DNA from: Rapana venosa
Taxonomy: Eukaryota; Mollusca; Gastropoda; Neogastropoda; Muricidae
Length of the DNA stretch: 64,000 nt
Assembly (NCBI GenBank): GCA_028751875.1
Contig: CM054141.1
Span: forward strand, 73,943,774 to 74,007,773
Direction of reading: 5' to 3'
Part shown: in pieces, positions 12,597-24,800 of the stretch
Numbering within the stretch: position 1 is the first letter of the stretch
Layout: each line of letters begins with the position of its first letter
The notes under the pieces: generated by a model
Told to the model about the DNA's origin: nothing
The model's input: the letters and a program-made list of their open reading frames with translations, nothing else
Database searches by the model: none
Position numbers and translations under genes: made by a program

Positions 12597-12800
12597 ACTG
12601 TCCTACAGGGAACAGTACAAGGAGGGAGACGAAGATAACAGGAAGACAACATCAGAGAGAGGACTGGCCTTGAGTGGAATAACTCGTGAAGGAAAACTGA
12701 AAACCGCAAGAAGAGGAAGCTGGATGCAAAATCTTCACTGCTGCCCCAATCCAATCCTATTGTTTAGAGCCCTGCCGACCACAGAGGCCATATCAGGGCT
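12330..12800 (+). pseudogene. RTE-type LINE C-terminal fragment (right arm, longer copy)
   Basis: Broken frames give 'IERRIQAMETRCF', 'RILGIS', 'RDHITNKT', 'FRPYEELLTSEK', a 'GH.TR' equivalent, then 'QEDNRKTTSE'-like sequence corresponding to the GGRRRGRQ..W.DNI.EWTGL stretch that closes this protein family. It extends about 200 bp further than the left-arm copy. The 300 bp after it, to 13,110, shows nothing recognisable. Confidence 0.75.
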
Positions 12801-13127
12801 GTCACCTCTTCAAACTTTGAATCTCAGATAAAAAATGTGCAACTATATACAGATTAAAACGGGGTATAAAACCAACTCTACTGTCATTCCTTGTATCAAC
12901 ACCCTGGTCAACCATAAGGGTCAACCCAGGATGGTCACCACGTTGTGGGAGAAACCACATCAACCACACCATAAAATGAGATAAAACCAAAATCAGATTC
13001 CTTAAAACAACCTTGTTCTTAGTATGTGACACTGTTAACACTTCAATCATAAGACTTCAGAATTAAAAGCGATTCCTCAGGGGTCACTAGATCAGTTAGG
13101 TGAAGGTTCTTTCGGCTGCCTATGTGC

Positions 13128-14050
13128 AGTCAATTTTTAGACTACACTTGGTGTTTTAACTGCACGTGTCTTTTTAGACTGCACTATGTGTTTTAGACTG
13201 ACTGTTTTTGACTGCACTGGTGTTTTAGACTGCACTGTGTTTTTTGGACTGCACTTGTTTTTATGATGTTTTTTTAGACTGCACTGTGTGTTTTGGCTGC
13301 ATGTGTTTATGCACTGGTGCCTTTTTAGGACTGTGCTGTGTTTTTTTAGACTGCAGTGTCCTTTATTGGATGGCTGCACTGTCTTTCAGGCTGCAGTTTT
13401 TTTTTGAAGACTGTCCATGTGCCTTTTTAGGATATGTGCGTCTTTTAAGACTGCATTCCTTTTGGACTGCACTGGTTTTTTAGTCTGTCTATGTGCCTTT
13501 TTATCTTACTATGTGCCTTTTTAGTCATGCACATGTCCTTTTATTGGACTGTATTGTCTTTTTTTAGCTGCACTTTGCCTTGGACTGTATTGTCTTTTTT
13601 TAGTCGCAAAGACCTTTGGTACTCAATAGTGCCTTTTTAGTACTATGTGCCTTTTGTCTGTACTTGCCTTTGTCCCATATGGACCTTTTTAGCACTAGTC
13701 CTTTTTCAAGATGCTAGGTCTATTTTTTAGTCTGACTATGTGCCTTTTGTCTGACTATGTGCCTTTTAGTCTGTCACTATTGTGCCTTTCTAAGTCTGAC
13801 TATGTGCCTTTTTAGTCTGTACTATGTGCCTTTTTAGTCTGCACTATGTGCCTTTTTAGTCTGTACTATGTGCCTTTTTAGTCTGTACTATGTGCCTTTT
13901 TAGTCTGTACTATGTGCCTTTTTAGTCTGTACTATGTGCCTTTTTAGTCTGCACTATGTGCCTTTTTAGTCTGTACTATGTGCCTTTTTAGTCTGCACTA
14001 TGTGCCTTTTTAGTCTGTACTATGTGCCTTTTTAGTCTGCATTGTCTTTT
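13128..14050. repeat. 22-bp minisatellite
   Basis: Unit 'ctgtactatgtgccttttta' plus 'gt'. Units are nearly identical between about 13,785 and 14,040, with only ctgt/ctgc variants, and become increasingly degenerate to the left, where only 'gact..act.tg..tttttag' persists. The gradient suggests expansion from the right end. Confidence 0.9.
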
Positions 14051-14279
14051 TTTAGTCTGCACTATGTGCCTTTCTGGACTGCGCTGTATCTTTTTAGACT
14101 GCATTGTCTTTTTTTGTTTGTTTTGAAACTGCACTATGTCTTTTTTTTTTTTAAAGAGACAGCACTATGTGTCTTTTTGGACTGCAATGTGTGTGTGGGT
14201 TTTTTGGTTTGCTTTTGGTTTAAACAGCACTATGTAATTTTTGGGGACTGCAAAATATGTCCTGTATTTATAGACATGT

Positions 14280-14520
14280 GTCATTTTTTAGACAAGACTA
14301 TATATCTTTTATAGACAGTACTATATAGTTTATCTTTTTAGACAGTACTATACAATTTCTCTTTTTTAGACAGTACTACATAGTTTATCTTTTTTAGACA
14401 GTACTATATATCTTTTTTAGACAGTACTACATAATTTATCTTTTTAAGACAGTACTACATAGTTTATCTTTTTTAGACAAAACTATATAATTTATCTTTT
14501 TTAGACAGTACTACATCCAG
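14280..14520. repeat. 28-bp minisatellite
   Basis: About eight units of 'agacagtactacatagttta' plus 'tctttttt'. The 'tttttagac.gtacta' core resembles the neighbouring 22-bp array, so the two probably share an ancestor. Confidence 0.85.
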
Positions 14521-14554
14521 ATAGACACTGGAAGCAGCAGCCTGAACACTGACT

Positions 14555-15012
14555 GCAGACAGACAGACAGACAGACAGACCCACTACCAGGCCCAGAACC
14601 AGCTCAACACAGGGGAAAGCCACTACAGCAACAGAACCAGCTCAACACAGGGGAAAGCCACTACAGCAACAGAACCAGCTCAACACAGGGGAAAGCCACT
14701 ACAGCAACAGAACCAGCTCAACACAGGGGAAAGCCACTACAGCAACAGAACCAGCTCAACACAGGGGAAAGCCACTACAGCAACAGAACCAGCTCAACAC
14801 AGGGGAAAGCCACTACAGCGACAGAACCAGCTCAACACAGGAAAGCCACTACAGCGACAGAACCAGCTCAACACAGGTGAAAGCCACTACAGCAACAGAA
14901 CCAGTCAAAACAGGGGAAAGCCACTGAAGCGACAGAACCAGCTCAACACAGCGGAAAGCCACTACAGCAACAGACATCAAGCTCAACACAGGGGCAAAGC
15001 CACTAGACGAAA
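14555..15012. repeat. (CAGA)n followed by a 38-bp minisatellite
   Basis: A (CAGA)n run, then units beginning 'cagaaccagctcaacacagg' at 14,594, 14,632, 14,670, 14,708, 14,746 and 14,784 at exact 38-bp spacing, continuing in less regular form to about 15,012. The minus-strand frame through it is a repeat artefact. From 15,012 to 17,000 I find no gene, RNA or clear element. Confidence 0.95.
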
Positions 15013-17219
15013 GCACACGCGACAACAGAGGGAAAGCCACCGCTACAAAACCACCAGACCAACCTATTTTGAACAGAAAAGAAAACAAAAAGAAGGAGCT
15101 TAGCGAGGGAAAACTAAAATTGGGAAGAAAGGAAAAAAGGGTAAAGCACTTTGGAGAAATAAACATTTTAAAAGACAGACGTTTTTTTTGACCCGGAAAA
15201 AAAAAATGGAGGGGCCTTTTTAAAGAAATTAAAAACAGTCCCATGGAGTGTGGGAAACCAGTTTTCACCCAACAGAAGCACATGACGCAAAGCCCACTGG
15301 GGGGAGGGGACGGGGGGCAGTTAAGGGCTTTTCCACGGCCAGGATAAGGGACCACCTATTTGCCCTGTTTTAGGGGGGATCTTTTCCTCTGTGATCAACA
15401 TCGGGTTTTGCTGGAAATACAAAAAAAGGTCCCAAATTGGAACGCATGCAGAACATTTTGGCAATTTAAAACCTTTTTCCTCCTTTTTGGAAGAGTAATT
15501 TGTGCTGGTGTGGAATGGATGATAAAATTGACAAAACCACATGCACACAGGGACTAGATATTAAAATAAAATAAAAATGGATACGAGTGGTTATCCCATT
15601 ATCCTCAAAATTAAGTGATAACCAAAACAAAACCTCAGTCGTTTGAGACATGTATACATTTGCATTTACAGATGATCAGTTTGGGATCTGTTTTGACCTT
15701 TCAGTTTTCAGGAAACTTGTCTGCTGCCTGCTTCACTGTACCAGTGCAGTCAGCGTAAAAGCAGGCAGCGTTCTGTAGAGGGATACTGACCATCTCCACT
15801 CTTACAAGGTACAGATTGTGTAGAACCCACAACATCTAGACAAAATGATGTAACAATGTATACTTTTCCTGTTTCATGTACACACACACACTGACCAGGT
15901 CTTCTGACCAGAGTAAATTAGGTAATTGAAAGATACCTATTTCATCACAATAGTATTAATGGTTTTAGAGGTGTAATGCTTTTAGTGTGCCTCTGCATAC
16001 TGGGTGACCCAGGAAGTCTGGCAGAGTTTAAAATGGTGTGTTGAGATTATCTTCAGCCATGACTGACAAGCCCTTAGCCGCCTAGCAATGAACACTCTCC
16101 TGTGAGGGAGAAAACTCAGGAAATTTTGCAGTATGGCTGTGGAGCACTTAAAAAACAGTCACACAGGCAAATTTCCCTCATCCGTGTGTACTTCCAATTT
16201 CGTAGTGATTCTCAGGGGGGATGATGAGTCAGTGTTCAGCTGGAGAACGCACAGCAACAAATCATGGATTCAGTTGCTCACATTTTCATAAAAAGGGTCT
16301 CCCCAAACACCAAGCATGCCCTGCCGCCCCCCACAAAAAAAAATGCTGCCGAGTCCATTTACAAAGATGCTTGGAAATCTACTGCAGTGAATCCGATTCC
16401 TCTACACCACTCTCCTTCCCCACAGCAAGTCAATTAAGTTCAGGAGAAACCCACAGTGCCTTTCATTCCATCCCAGCTTTGCTCGCACTGGCAGTGATAA
16501 GTCAGTCACTCACTCCCTCTGTCACGGCACCTTTATCTGCCTTTTTTTCCTTCCTGTGTGATCCCCAATGCCTGGGGCCAGCCTTTCCACGTAACTAGTA
16601 TCCCCCCTCTAAAAGTTCTGTGCTAGGAATTCCCTCTGTTCTGCCTTGTTCCTTTTCTTCCTTGTGTATTTTCTGCCTTCTTGGTCCATTATCCTTTTTT
16701 CCAGAAAGACTTAAAAGATAATTCTCTCCCCCACTGAAGTCGGATGTGCTGGGCCTGACTTTTCAGTGCTTAATGGCAGTGCAAGACAGACAGCAATTGC
16801 TGTCCGAGTGTTCAATAAAGAAACAAATCCCTGCACTCTTTTTCTTTTCCATTGTCATTTTATCAACTCGCTGTTCATTTCTTCAGTCAAGGTCTTTCTG
16901 CTGCTTATAAAGATATAGAGCATGCCGGCCTATTTTTCACATTCTGGGGGGGGCAAAAGTAAAAAAAAATAATAAATAATAGCTATTCTCCCCCCGGGGG
17001 ACCCCTGGGTATGCTTGCAAAGAAGCATTGCAAAATAGGATCTCTGCCCCCCAAACCGGGCATGTGTAAAAGGGCTAAGGGGGAACCCTCCCCCCAGGTG
17101 GGGGTTTTAACACGGGCTAAAAAACCCTGTTCTAAAAAAAACTTTTTTGTTCGGAAACGGCAACCAAGAAATCAACACAGGGGGACGGGCTTCAGGTCAT
17201 CGGAAAACTCGCATGAATG

Positions 17220-18030
17220 ACGTGGTGAAAACCGAAAAGGAACCACGACAGGAAGAGGAAGTTTAAGCACCAAAAATAAACCAAAATAGTATTCTGGAAT
17301 GTAAGAAAAACCCTGTTTGAGACAGGGAAAAAGCGCAAGTTACAGCAAGATAAAAAGCACAATTTACAAATTTTCGGAGTCAGTGAAACCGATGGACAGG
17401 GTCAGGCAAAAAAGACCAACAGGGGAAAACAGTGCTGTACAGGGTAGAGATGACGGGCCCCCACCATGAGGGGGGTAAACAATTATCATGAGAAGGAAAG
17501 GGAAAATGCCTGATGGGAAATGGAAACCTACAACACAATGAAAGAGGATAAAAATGAAAGGGAAGTGCTAATACCACAAACATACAGTCTATGCACCAAA
17601 AAACGACAAGTGGGAGAAAAGAAAGCCAAAAATACATTTTATGAAAAAATTAAGGGGAAATGGAAAAAAACACCAAACCCTGACAGAGGATAGTGATGGG
17701 TGACCTAAATGCAAAAGTCGGAAAGACAACACAAACCAAGAAAGGCCAGGGAAAAGAAAGATTTTTTGGCAGCATAAATGAAACGGAGAAAAATTGGTGA
17801 ATTCTGCATCAAACAACCTGGTCATTGGAGGGGCATTATTTGCACACCCTGAATCCCAAGCTTACCGGGTTTCCCCCCAAGGAAGAGACAAAAACCAGTC
17901 GACCCCCTGATGACAATGGGACATGGAGGGGACGCTCCTAGATGTAAAAGTAAGGAGAGAAACTTTTTTTGCTGCCCTACTCCAAAAAGGGCCCAAAAGC
18001 TTTGATGAGAAGTTTTTTCCCAAGTAACTG
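17220..18030 (+). pseudogene. RTE-type LINE apurinic endonuclease domain
   Basis: In broken plus-strand frames: 'FWNVRKTLFETGK' near 17,300 (TWNVRTLFETGK in intact relatives), 'NLQIFGVSET' near 17,360, 'MGDLNAKVG' near 17,695 (catalytic Asp and Asn of the APE fold), 'NNLVIGG' near 17,813 and 'LDVKVRR' near 17,940. Order and spacing fit an almost complete endonuclease domain. No RT follows. The surrounding DNA has many expanded A, G and C runs. Confidence 0.8.
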
Positions 18031-18959
18031 AGGGGCATGACCAATCACATGAAAAACCCTTTTTAGCTGAATCCTTTTTCCCCTTCTCCCCCTCTCTCCT
18101 TCCCTTTTGGGTCGAAAGTGGCATCTGCAAAACAGCGATATGGAGTTTCCCCCGGCCCATTCTACATATTACTTCTTATTGGATCCTTTTGTGAGCGGTA
18201 CAAATGTACTGTTCATTTTTTTTCCTTTGGTTTGATGTTTTACAAAGTATGATCCCCAAAGATGCATTCTGGAGCGAGTCGCACTGTTTTAAATGGCTGC
18301 AGCAGGGGAGAGTGGTCGGGCCCTTGGATGGGGAGCGGGGAAACCTTCGGGGAAAAGGGGTCTGGGGGGACAGTCACACTAAATAGTCTAACCCCAAAAT
18401 GCGCTTACCTCAGCTTTCTTTTTTCCAACCCCTCTCACAAAAAAGAACACTAAATTTCCACGTCTCTATTGTAGGTAGAGTTTTCAGCAATACCACTACC
18501 GGGGTTGCCACCCTCTGTCCAGCTATTCTTTTATTCCTGAAAACCTCTCCCACCCACTGATCTCATGATTTGGCAAAGTAGGGATTTGGGTAAACGCCTC
18601 TTTTCCTTCTGCCCTAAATTTTCCCCTAAGAACTTTTTTCATCAGCCTTGTCTGTGTGTGTTTCTTTTTGGGTCATAAAAGGGGAGACACGCTTTGGCAT
18701 TCAGATTCCTACCCCTATTCCACAGGTCCCCCCCTGTAACCCTAACACTGTACAGGAGAGGGTTCACTTTAAAAGCAATGGCAACCACTGAATAAAAAAA
18801 ATCTCTTTCCAAAAACTCCAAACATGTTACAAAGACCAAAAAAACCCACAAAAACAGAAGAAAAGAAAAACCCCCAAAAACACCCATAAAAAAAACAACA
18901 AAAACAACAACAAAAAAGGGTCCATGATTTTGGAGAAAACTAATAGATCACAAACTGGA

Positions 18960-19005
18960 TTGGGGTTTTTGGTGTGTGTGTGTGTTTGGTGTGTGTGTGT
19001 TTGTG

Positions 19006-19036
<31 letters not shown>
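18960..19036. repeat. (GT)n and poly-G run
   Basis: A GT-rich stretch followed by more than 20 consecutive G. Homopolymer length is unlikely to be accurate. Nothing recognisable in 18,030-18,960 or in 19,036-19,630. Confidence 0.85.
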
Positions 19037-19632
19037 CGTTTAAAAAAAACAATTGAAATAGTAGCATAAACATTTTCAGCTTTTTCATTTCTGTCTGTTC
19101 CTTCCCGTTCCATGCCTCATCATTCCAATCCCCCCACCCCACCAGGGTTAAGCTCATCACTCCCAAACCCTCAGTCAAAGAAATTCGGGGAGAGCTCACA
19201 CAAGTTGGCACATGACTGATCCATCAATAAAAAGGTCTCGCACTGCTGCGGTCACTCGGGTGGGTTCAGGGGTACCTGATCTGAACCATCCTACAAAGGA
19301 CACCACCTACTGAACTTCCACTGACAGTAGTCACTGACCTGACTGAAAACACCCACTGGGGTGGTAACCACCTCAAAAATCCAGAACACAACCTCCAACA
19401 TCAACTTCCCAGCCCTTTGGACTTTGAAAACCATTTCACCACAAGGATGGAAGTGAAGTGTATGAGAAACCAAAACTGAGATCACCATGAGTTCAAAACC
19501 TAACTAGGGCTACTAAACACGAGACAACTTATTTCTATTTGCATTATGATCAAATGTGATGAAGATGATGTAATGAATGAAGCTATGAAAATGCATCAAC
19601 TTTGAGATTTTTTGACATGCTTCCATCATTTT

Positions 19633-19700
19633 AAAATTTTATAAAAAAATAATATATATATATAATAAATATATATATAAAAATATATATATATATATAA
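19633..19700. repeat. (AT)n microsatellite
   Basis: Alternating A/T with A interruptions, directly before the start of an L2 fragment. Confidence 0.9.
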
Positions 19701-19721
19701 TTAGACTGGTTCATCACTATT

Positions 19722-20205
19722 GCTTCATTTAATCTTGTCACACATCTGTTTGTGTCACGATGAACTGCATTCTGACATTCCACCATTCTTTTCTTCCTTA
19801 AACAGCACAAAAACCTGTAAAAAACAGAAGAAATATGTCACCCATCACAATCTCAAGGAAATAGACACTCAAACTTTCTCATTCCCAAGCAAACGAACGC
19901 CCTTTCACAAATCTCTGACCACACTGACCTCTCTGAATACTATAACACAAATTCTCCACCAATTGCTTGACGACATGAACCTCCAACTGACCATCTCCTG
20001 CCTGACAGACTTGTGCACCATGGTAACCCCAAACACTTGAGGCAAAGCGAAAAGGCCAGCAACTAGAAGGGTAGTGGCAGAAATCAAACACTAAAATCAA
20101 CAAACACTTTCTCCGAAAACAAAAAACAAAGTCAAACTTTTAATCCACTCAGCAAAGACAGACTATTACTCTCTCAAGTTCTCTGTGCTAAATCCATAAA
20201 ACTCC
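19722..20205 (+). pseudogene. L2-like LINE fragment (endonuclease end and linker)
   Basis: Aligns with the first 490 bp of the L2 copy at 37,197: same starting word 'gcttcatttaatcttgt', then frames with 'ISDHFSN'-type linker blocks, 'TLTSLN' and the basic stretch 'KRKRQQLE...KSN'. Frames are broken. The RT part is absent. It starts at the same base of the element as the 37,197 copy. Confidence 0.8.
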
Positions 20206-20502
20206 CCCTTAACAACCTAACCCCCCCAAAAAAAAACCCAAAAAAAAAACAAACCCCCAACAACCCTCTATCCTATGGTTGTTTTTCTTTCTTGTTTTTT
20301 GTATGTCTAATACAGAGTTCACTGTTAGTACATTATTTTCCCAGCATAAACCCATAATGTAGCCTGCAGAAGATTTGACTATTTAGTGTTAAAAGAAAAA
20401 GGGTATGTGTATGTACCCAATAAAAAGTATGTGGCAGTTTGTGGATTCCAAGGACTGGCTAGAGAGTATAGTTAGCAATGTGTGTTGGAGACTACCTAAG
20501 CA

Positions 20503-20530
20503 TTTGGGGGGGGGGGGGGGGGGGGGGGGA
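20503..20530. repeat. Poly-G run
   Basis: About 27 consecutive G; length probably inexact. Confidence 0.9.
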
Positions 20531-20534
20531 GGAG

Positions 20535-20870
20535 TAACTTCAAACTCTTCCTTCAAAACCACTAATGCATGCTCACCTGAACTTTACTCCAAAGCCTCCT
20601 GCCCGTCAGACCTGCCTATGTCAGGGCCGGGCACCTCTCTGCCATCAACTGGTCACCTTTCAGCGACGACCTCGATTCTCACCTCCACCTTCACTGCCAA
20701 AAACCACCCGGGACTACCTCCACCACCTTGCTCCTCCTCACAAGGTCTCTCCCTATCCCCCTGCACCCTTGTCAGCTGTTTTGGGGGGCCTCAGCTCCAC
20801 GCAGCTCAATGTGAAAGAAGAACGTGCCGAAAGCAGATGAACAAAACCCAAAATCTGCTGTGCACGTAAC
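20535..20870 (+). other. GC-richer segment with protein-like frames; unidentified
   Basis: Two overlapping plus-strand frames stay open here in otherwise stop-rich DNA. One reads 'ACSPELYSKASCPSDLPMSG'; the other ends 'LNVKEERAES'. Both are Pro/Ser-rich, like a disordered exon. No family is recognised and splice sites are unconvincing. It could be an exon of an unknown gene or chance. From 20,870 to 22,080 I see nothing. Confidence 0.2.
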
Positions 20871-22109
20871 AGTTTTTTTTACTCTGGCAAAAAAATAATG
20901 AACAAATTTCACAAACACTTTTTTTTAAAACAAACAACAAAAAAAAAACCCAAACAAACAAACTTCTTCACAATGCTTAAGTTTCATTCTATAATGCAAA
21001 GATTTGTCTGCTACAAATCCAAACATTTTTTCAATGTTACTAACGCCCTTGTTCTAAAACCAAATGCAGCATTTTAAACCATCTGATATTCTGTCTGCTG
21101 ATTGCCCCTGAAACTTGCTCTGATTTCTTTACCAGTACAATTTCTGACTTTCTTGGACAACTGATCAGAAGGATTTCAACCTCAACCAGCAGCTGAACCC
21201 TTTTTTTCCCAGGAATCTCAGATCACTTCAGCCCATCTCTGAAACTTCTGTCAAGAAAACCATTAAGTCCTATATTACTGGAACTAGTAAACGGGAAATC
21301 CTCTTCTCACCTTCGTCACGACAAAATGTCAAAAAGTTATATTCAACTTCTTTTTTTATTTATTTTTTTACTTCAGTTTAAAAATATTCACTTTAAAGAT
21401 TTTGTCAAGCCTCTTTTAAACCCATAACCTTCGCATATCTTATAGAGAAACTCTCTGTAGTATTCGAAATTCACGCAGTTTTTTTCTGAAAATAAGGTAC
21501 CTCAAGTACACAGAGTGCTGTACAGTTACTATTGTTTGCAGAGCTTTCATTTTTGGGCCCAAGTATAGATGTCATACTTTTTTTCTGCACCCAAGAAGTA
21601 TGTCCTACCTACATGTGTCGTGCTGCGTCCCCCTTTGTCACCAAATGCAGGTAAAATTGCAGTGACATCATGCTGTTTATCTACAACTATCCCTCTAACA
21701 TGCGCAATATTCCGTATGTGATTTAAAATTTAAAAAAGTGTGGTCCTGCCGAATGTGTCCCCAAATCACATCCACCGTCATGGTCATCCACTCGAACATT
21801 CACAATTTCACAAAATTACTGTCACCAAGTATACATTTCTGAGTGGAAAGTATTCAAACATATTAAAAACAATGTTGACTAATGCGCATATATAGGTTAT
21901 TTACAAATATGCTCACGCCTACTTTTTACAAAGACACTAGTGTGTCCTTCACCAATAGCCAGTTACATGGCTGCCCACAATGCAGGTGTCACAGCCCAGT
22001 GTCGTGTCCAGGTGTGTTGGGCGTGTTTCCCCGGGTGAAAATCCCGATTAATTTTGAGAAATCTGGTTTTCGTCATAGTAGTACTGATCCAGACTCAGAA
22101 AATCTCAAT

Positions 22110-22640
22110 CAGTAGACCAGTAGAGATGAATCCTTAGCAAATGCTTGATCCCCATCAGATCAAAATTGACAGGTAAGCCCTAATTTCCTCAGGTTGTTTT
22201 TCTGTCCATAATGGATTCAATGACTAAGCCTTTCACGGTGATCTTTGCCTAGCATAATTGTTAGTTTTCATCCACTGCAGTTTGAAAAAAATGTTGGGGC
22301 ACAAACAAAACAAAGTAATCTAAGGGCTTGGCATTCAGTGGGAGAGTTTGTGCCGGCCCAGTCGGCAGCGTGAAGTCTTGCACTGTGCAAGGCACTTGTG
22401 CGCTGCGCCATGTCGTCTGCTATGAAGCCAACGGAATGTTATCCTCAGCACCACTTTCCGACTCACTACCTTCTCCTATTTCATCTCCTTCTTCTACATC
22501 TACTTCAACATTGTCTTCTCTTTCAAACTGTTCCACTTAGCCAAAATAGCATCAATTTCCACATCAATATATTCCTCCAAAATCGTATCCTTCATCTTTG
22601 CTGCCATTTTTAGCTACAAGAAAGCAAAGGGAAAGACAAA
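22110..22640 (-). pseudogene. piggyBac-type transposase relic (N-terminal part)
   Basis: Minus-strand frames read, in order: 'EEYIDVEIDAIL', an acidic tract 'VEVDVEEGDEIGEGSESESG' near 22,480, 'FTLPTGPAQTLP', 'PLDYFVLFVPQHFF', 'DE' then 'TNNYARQRS' one frame over near 22,270, 'PEEIRAYLSILI' and 'LMGIKHLLRIHLYWSTD' near 22,130. The succession acidic N-terminus, GP..LP, YF.LF, ETN.YA and LMGI..LP...YWSTD is diagnostic of PGBD/DDE_Tnp_1_7 transposases. At least three frameshifts are present. The catalytic Asp region downstream of YWSTD is not recognisable, and no terminal repeats or TTAA pair were found. Confidence 0.85.
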
Positions 22641-22789
22641 GCCATCACGGCCAATTTCTTGTCAACGGGAGGCTGTGTAGCATTTAATTTTTGGGGCCTA
22701 TCCTTCCCTATTTATGCTGACCTCATGGAAGTTCATTCATAGCGTGCGTGTACCAGGAAGAGCTTAGTGCATGAGGAAAAATTCCCTAC

Positions 22790-23480
22790 AAGGCTGAAAT
22801 GATGTCCGCGGGGTGCGGCGGTAAAAAATGGAAGAGGGTTAAAGAATCCTTCACTTGATCCAAATGTCTCAAGAATTATACAAGTCTCTCCAACTTCCTT
22901 TTCTAAGGCAACTAAAGAGATACTTAAACATCTACAGCAAACACCCTTCCCTACCCTGATCAACAGCCTGTCGATCTGACAAACAGCAATGAACCCGCTC
23001 TGTTAAAATTGTAAATGATTTACTTACACACTTGATGATAGTGTCATCATCCTTTCTCTTTTCTCTTAGATCTGCCTGCAGCCTTTGACACTACGACCAT
23101 TGTTTTCTGCTTTGTTGTCCTTTAAAATTCCCTTTTGATATCTTTGGTTTCGCATTGTCTTTGTTGTAGTCTTACCTTCTGACCACACACAAACGTTATC
23201 TGTAAATGCTTCGTCTTCGTCAGCTTTAGTTCTAAGATATAGTGATCCCCCGGGTTCTGCCTTGGGCCCAGTCACTTATATTCTCTATACCCAGCCTCTT
23301 TCACACAATTGTCCTTCAGCACTCTGTGTCCCATCACAGTTTCTTGATGATAATCACTCTTCATGTCAGGTCCCTATTTTTCCCCCAAGTAAACATCATT
23401 GTTCAAACTACTAAAGCCTGAATTGCTAATGTGAAAGACTGGATGACAGGGAAAAAAGCTACAATTAACCTTAGTAGCGC
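22790..23480 (+). pseudogene. L2/CR1-like LINE reverse transcriptase, first part
   Basis: Decayed frames give 'LLKIVNDLLTHLDD' near 23,005, 'DLPAAFDTT' near 23,075 (DLSAAFDTIDH in relatives), 'PPGSALGPVTYILYTQPLS' near 23,250 and 'VKDWMTGKKATIN' near 23,430. This is the palm domain of an L2/CR1-group RT, a family distinct from the L2 copies at 37 kb. The frame breaks off at about 23,480 and appears to resume at about 25,745, on the far side of a nest of other insertions. Confidence 0.75.
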
Positions 23481-23836
23481 AGTTCCCGAACATTTTGGGA
23501 AGACCTTTCAAAGCCACAAGGCAGATCCCAGGATGATGTAGGTGATCGTAACTGATGGCTCATTTTTTTGCTTTCAAAAGTCACCAATGACTGTTAAGGC
23601 CATTGCAGGCTGCAGAAAGGGTTGAAGGCATTCAGCACACATAAGCACAAGGATTTTTTATTGGTTAAAAGATTTTTTTTTTTCCAACCAGTCATGATCA
23701 CCTTCAAGAAAAATGGTGGCCACTGTTTGCACCAGAACTTCTTGAAGTATTTCACAAGCTTTTTGACAAAATTGACAGGAGTTTTAGAGGCGAATTTGGT
23801 TGAATTAAACAGAGACGATGAGGTAAGGATTGTGCA

Positions 23837-24108
23837 TATATGTTCTTTCGAGCCAGAAGGCCATAGAGCCGGGGCTTATCCCGTTTTTGTAGGGGGTTAA
23901 GCGAACGAGGTTTTTTCACCACCCCTGTGACAGGACGCTAGTCTGTCGCCAGAACTTCCCCAGAGAGGGGGACCCACTTTAACCGGGTGGAGTGAGGAAA
24001 AAGGAGGGGAAGTGGGTTTCCCAAGGACACAACACCGGGGCCGAGCGGGGATCGAACCCGCGACCTCTGGATCACGGGGGACCGCCTAAAACCACTCGCC
24101 ACGTGCTT
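23837..24108 (-). repeat. tRNA-derived SINE with 13-bp target-site duplication
   Basis: On the minus strand the element begins with a tRNA-like head containing a perfect B box, GGTTCGATCCC, after 'gaggtcgc', then 'tgtccttgggaaa' and a central core 'cactccacccggttaaagtg' related to the core of the other SINEs here. It is flanked by identical 13-bp direct repeats, TAAGGATTGTGCA, at 23,824-23,836 and 24,109-24,121. Such elements are transcribed by RNA polymerase III and mobilised by a partner LINE. Confidence 0.9.
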
Positions 24109-24649
24109 TAAGGATTGTGCAACACTTTTAAAATTGGTAAAAATTGATCAGATCTGATTGAATCAACGGGGTAGTCTTGTTGGGTGGACTTCTTCGTACT
24201 CCATGATTTGAGTCAGTTTAATTTTTTATTTGACTCATGAGGCTTTGGAAAATGAAGTAGGTCAAATCATAGTGTTGAGTACCTTTTTCAAACGAATCAA
24301 CTCATATTTTTTGTCATAGAAGTACCACTTTGCATGGAATAGTCTTCACGCCAGAATCAAGATGGCATTGACATTTGCTGGATTTCCGAGCATAAATAGA
24401 TAAGCCCACAAAACTCCTCACTTTTCAAACCCAGTTTCATAGATAAAGGGTTTTCCTAACATACCCCTTTCAAAGCCAACAACTTGCTTTTTTGTAAAAA
24501 TCAATCCCGGGCCCCGATGTACGACAGTGATTGGAGTGCACAACTTTTTAAATTTTATTTTCATAGTCTTTAAACACACAAAGCGCTATAAAAATTACAT
24601 CAAAACAAAAGCTTGTTATCTAAGCTTCCCTGATTATATAGCTTTAACA

Positions 24650-24800
24650 CAAATTAGTTCAGTAGACAATAAATTTCATGGTTGTTCCCTCCGTGGGAAG
24701 ACAACATCAGAGGACTGGCCTTGAATGGAAATGATTTGATTAAAACAGGCAAGAAGACCACAGGAGGGAGGAAGCTGTTGCAAAATCTTCATGGGGCCCC
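24650..24800 (+). pseudogene. RTE-type LINE C-terminal scrap
   Basis: 'gggaagacaacatcagagga' matches the tail end of the RTE fragment at 12,640 and runs into 'actggccttgaatggaa' and 'ggaagctg.tgcaaaatcttc'. Only about 130 bp. The surrounding 24,121-25,440 is otherwise unrecognised. Confidence 0.6.

Noticed and set aside
14594..15012. CRISPR-like appearance of the 38-bp array
   Set aside because: Units are contiguous with no unique spacers, and the DNA is from an animal.
16221..16598. 125-residue plus-strand frame
   Set aside because: No recognisable motif, no supporting splice signals, and composition matches the surrounding unidentified DNA.
23990..24108. Functional tRNA gene on the minus strand (perfect B box)
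   Set aside because: The sequence is embedded in a TSD-flanked 272-bp SINE and does not form a full tRNA.
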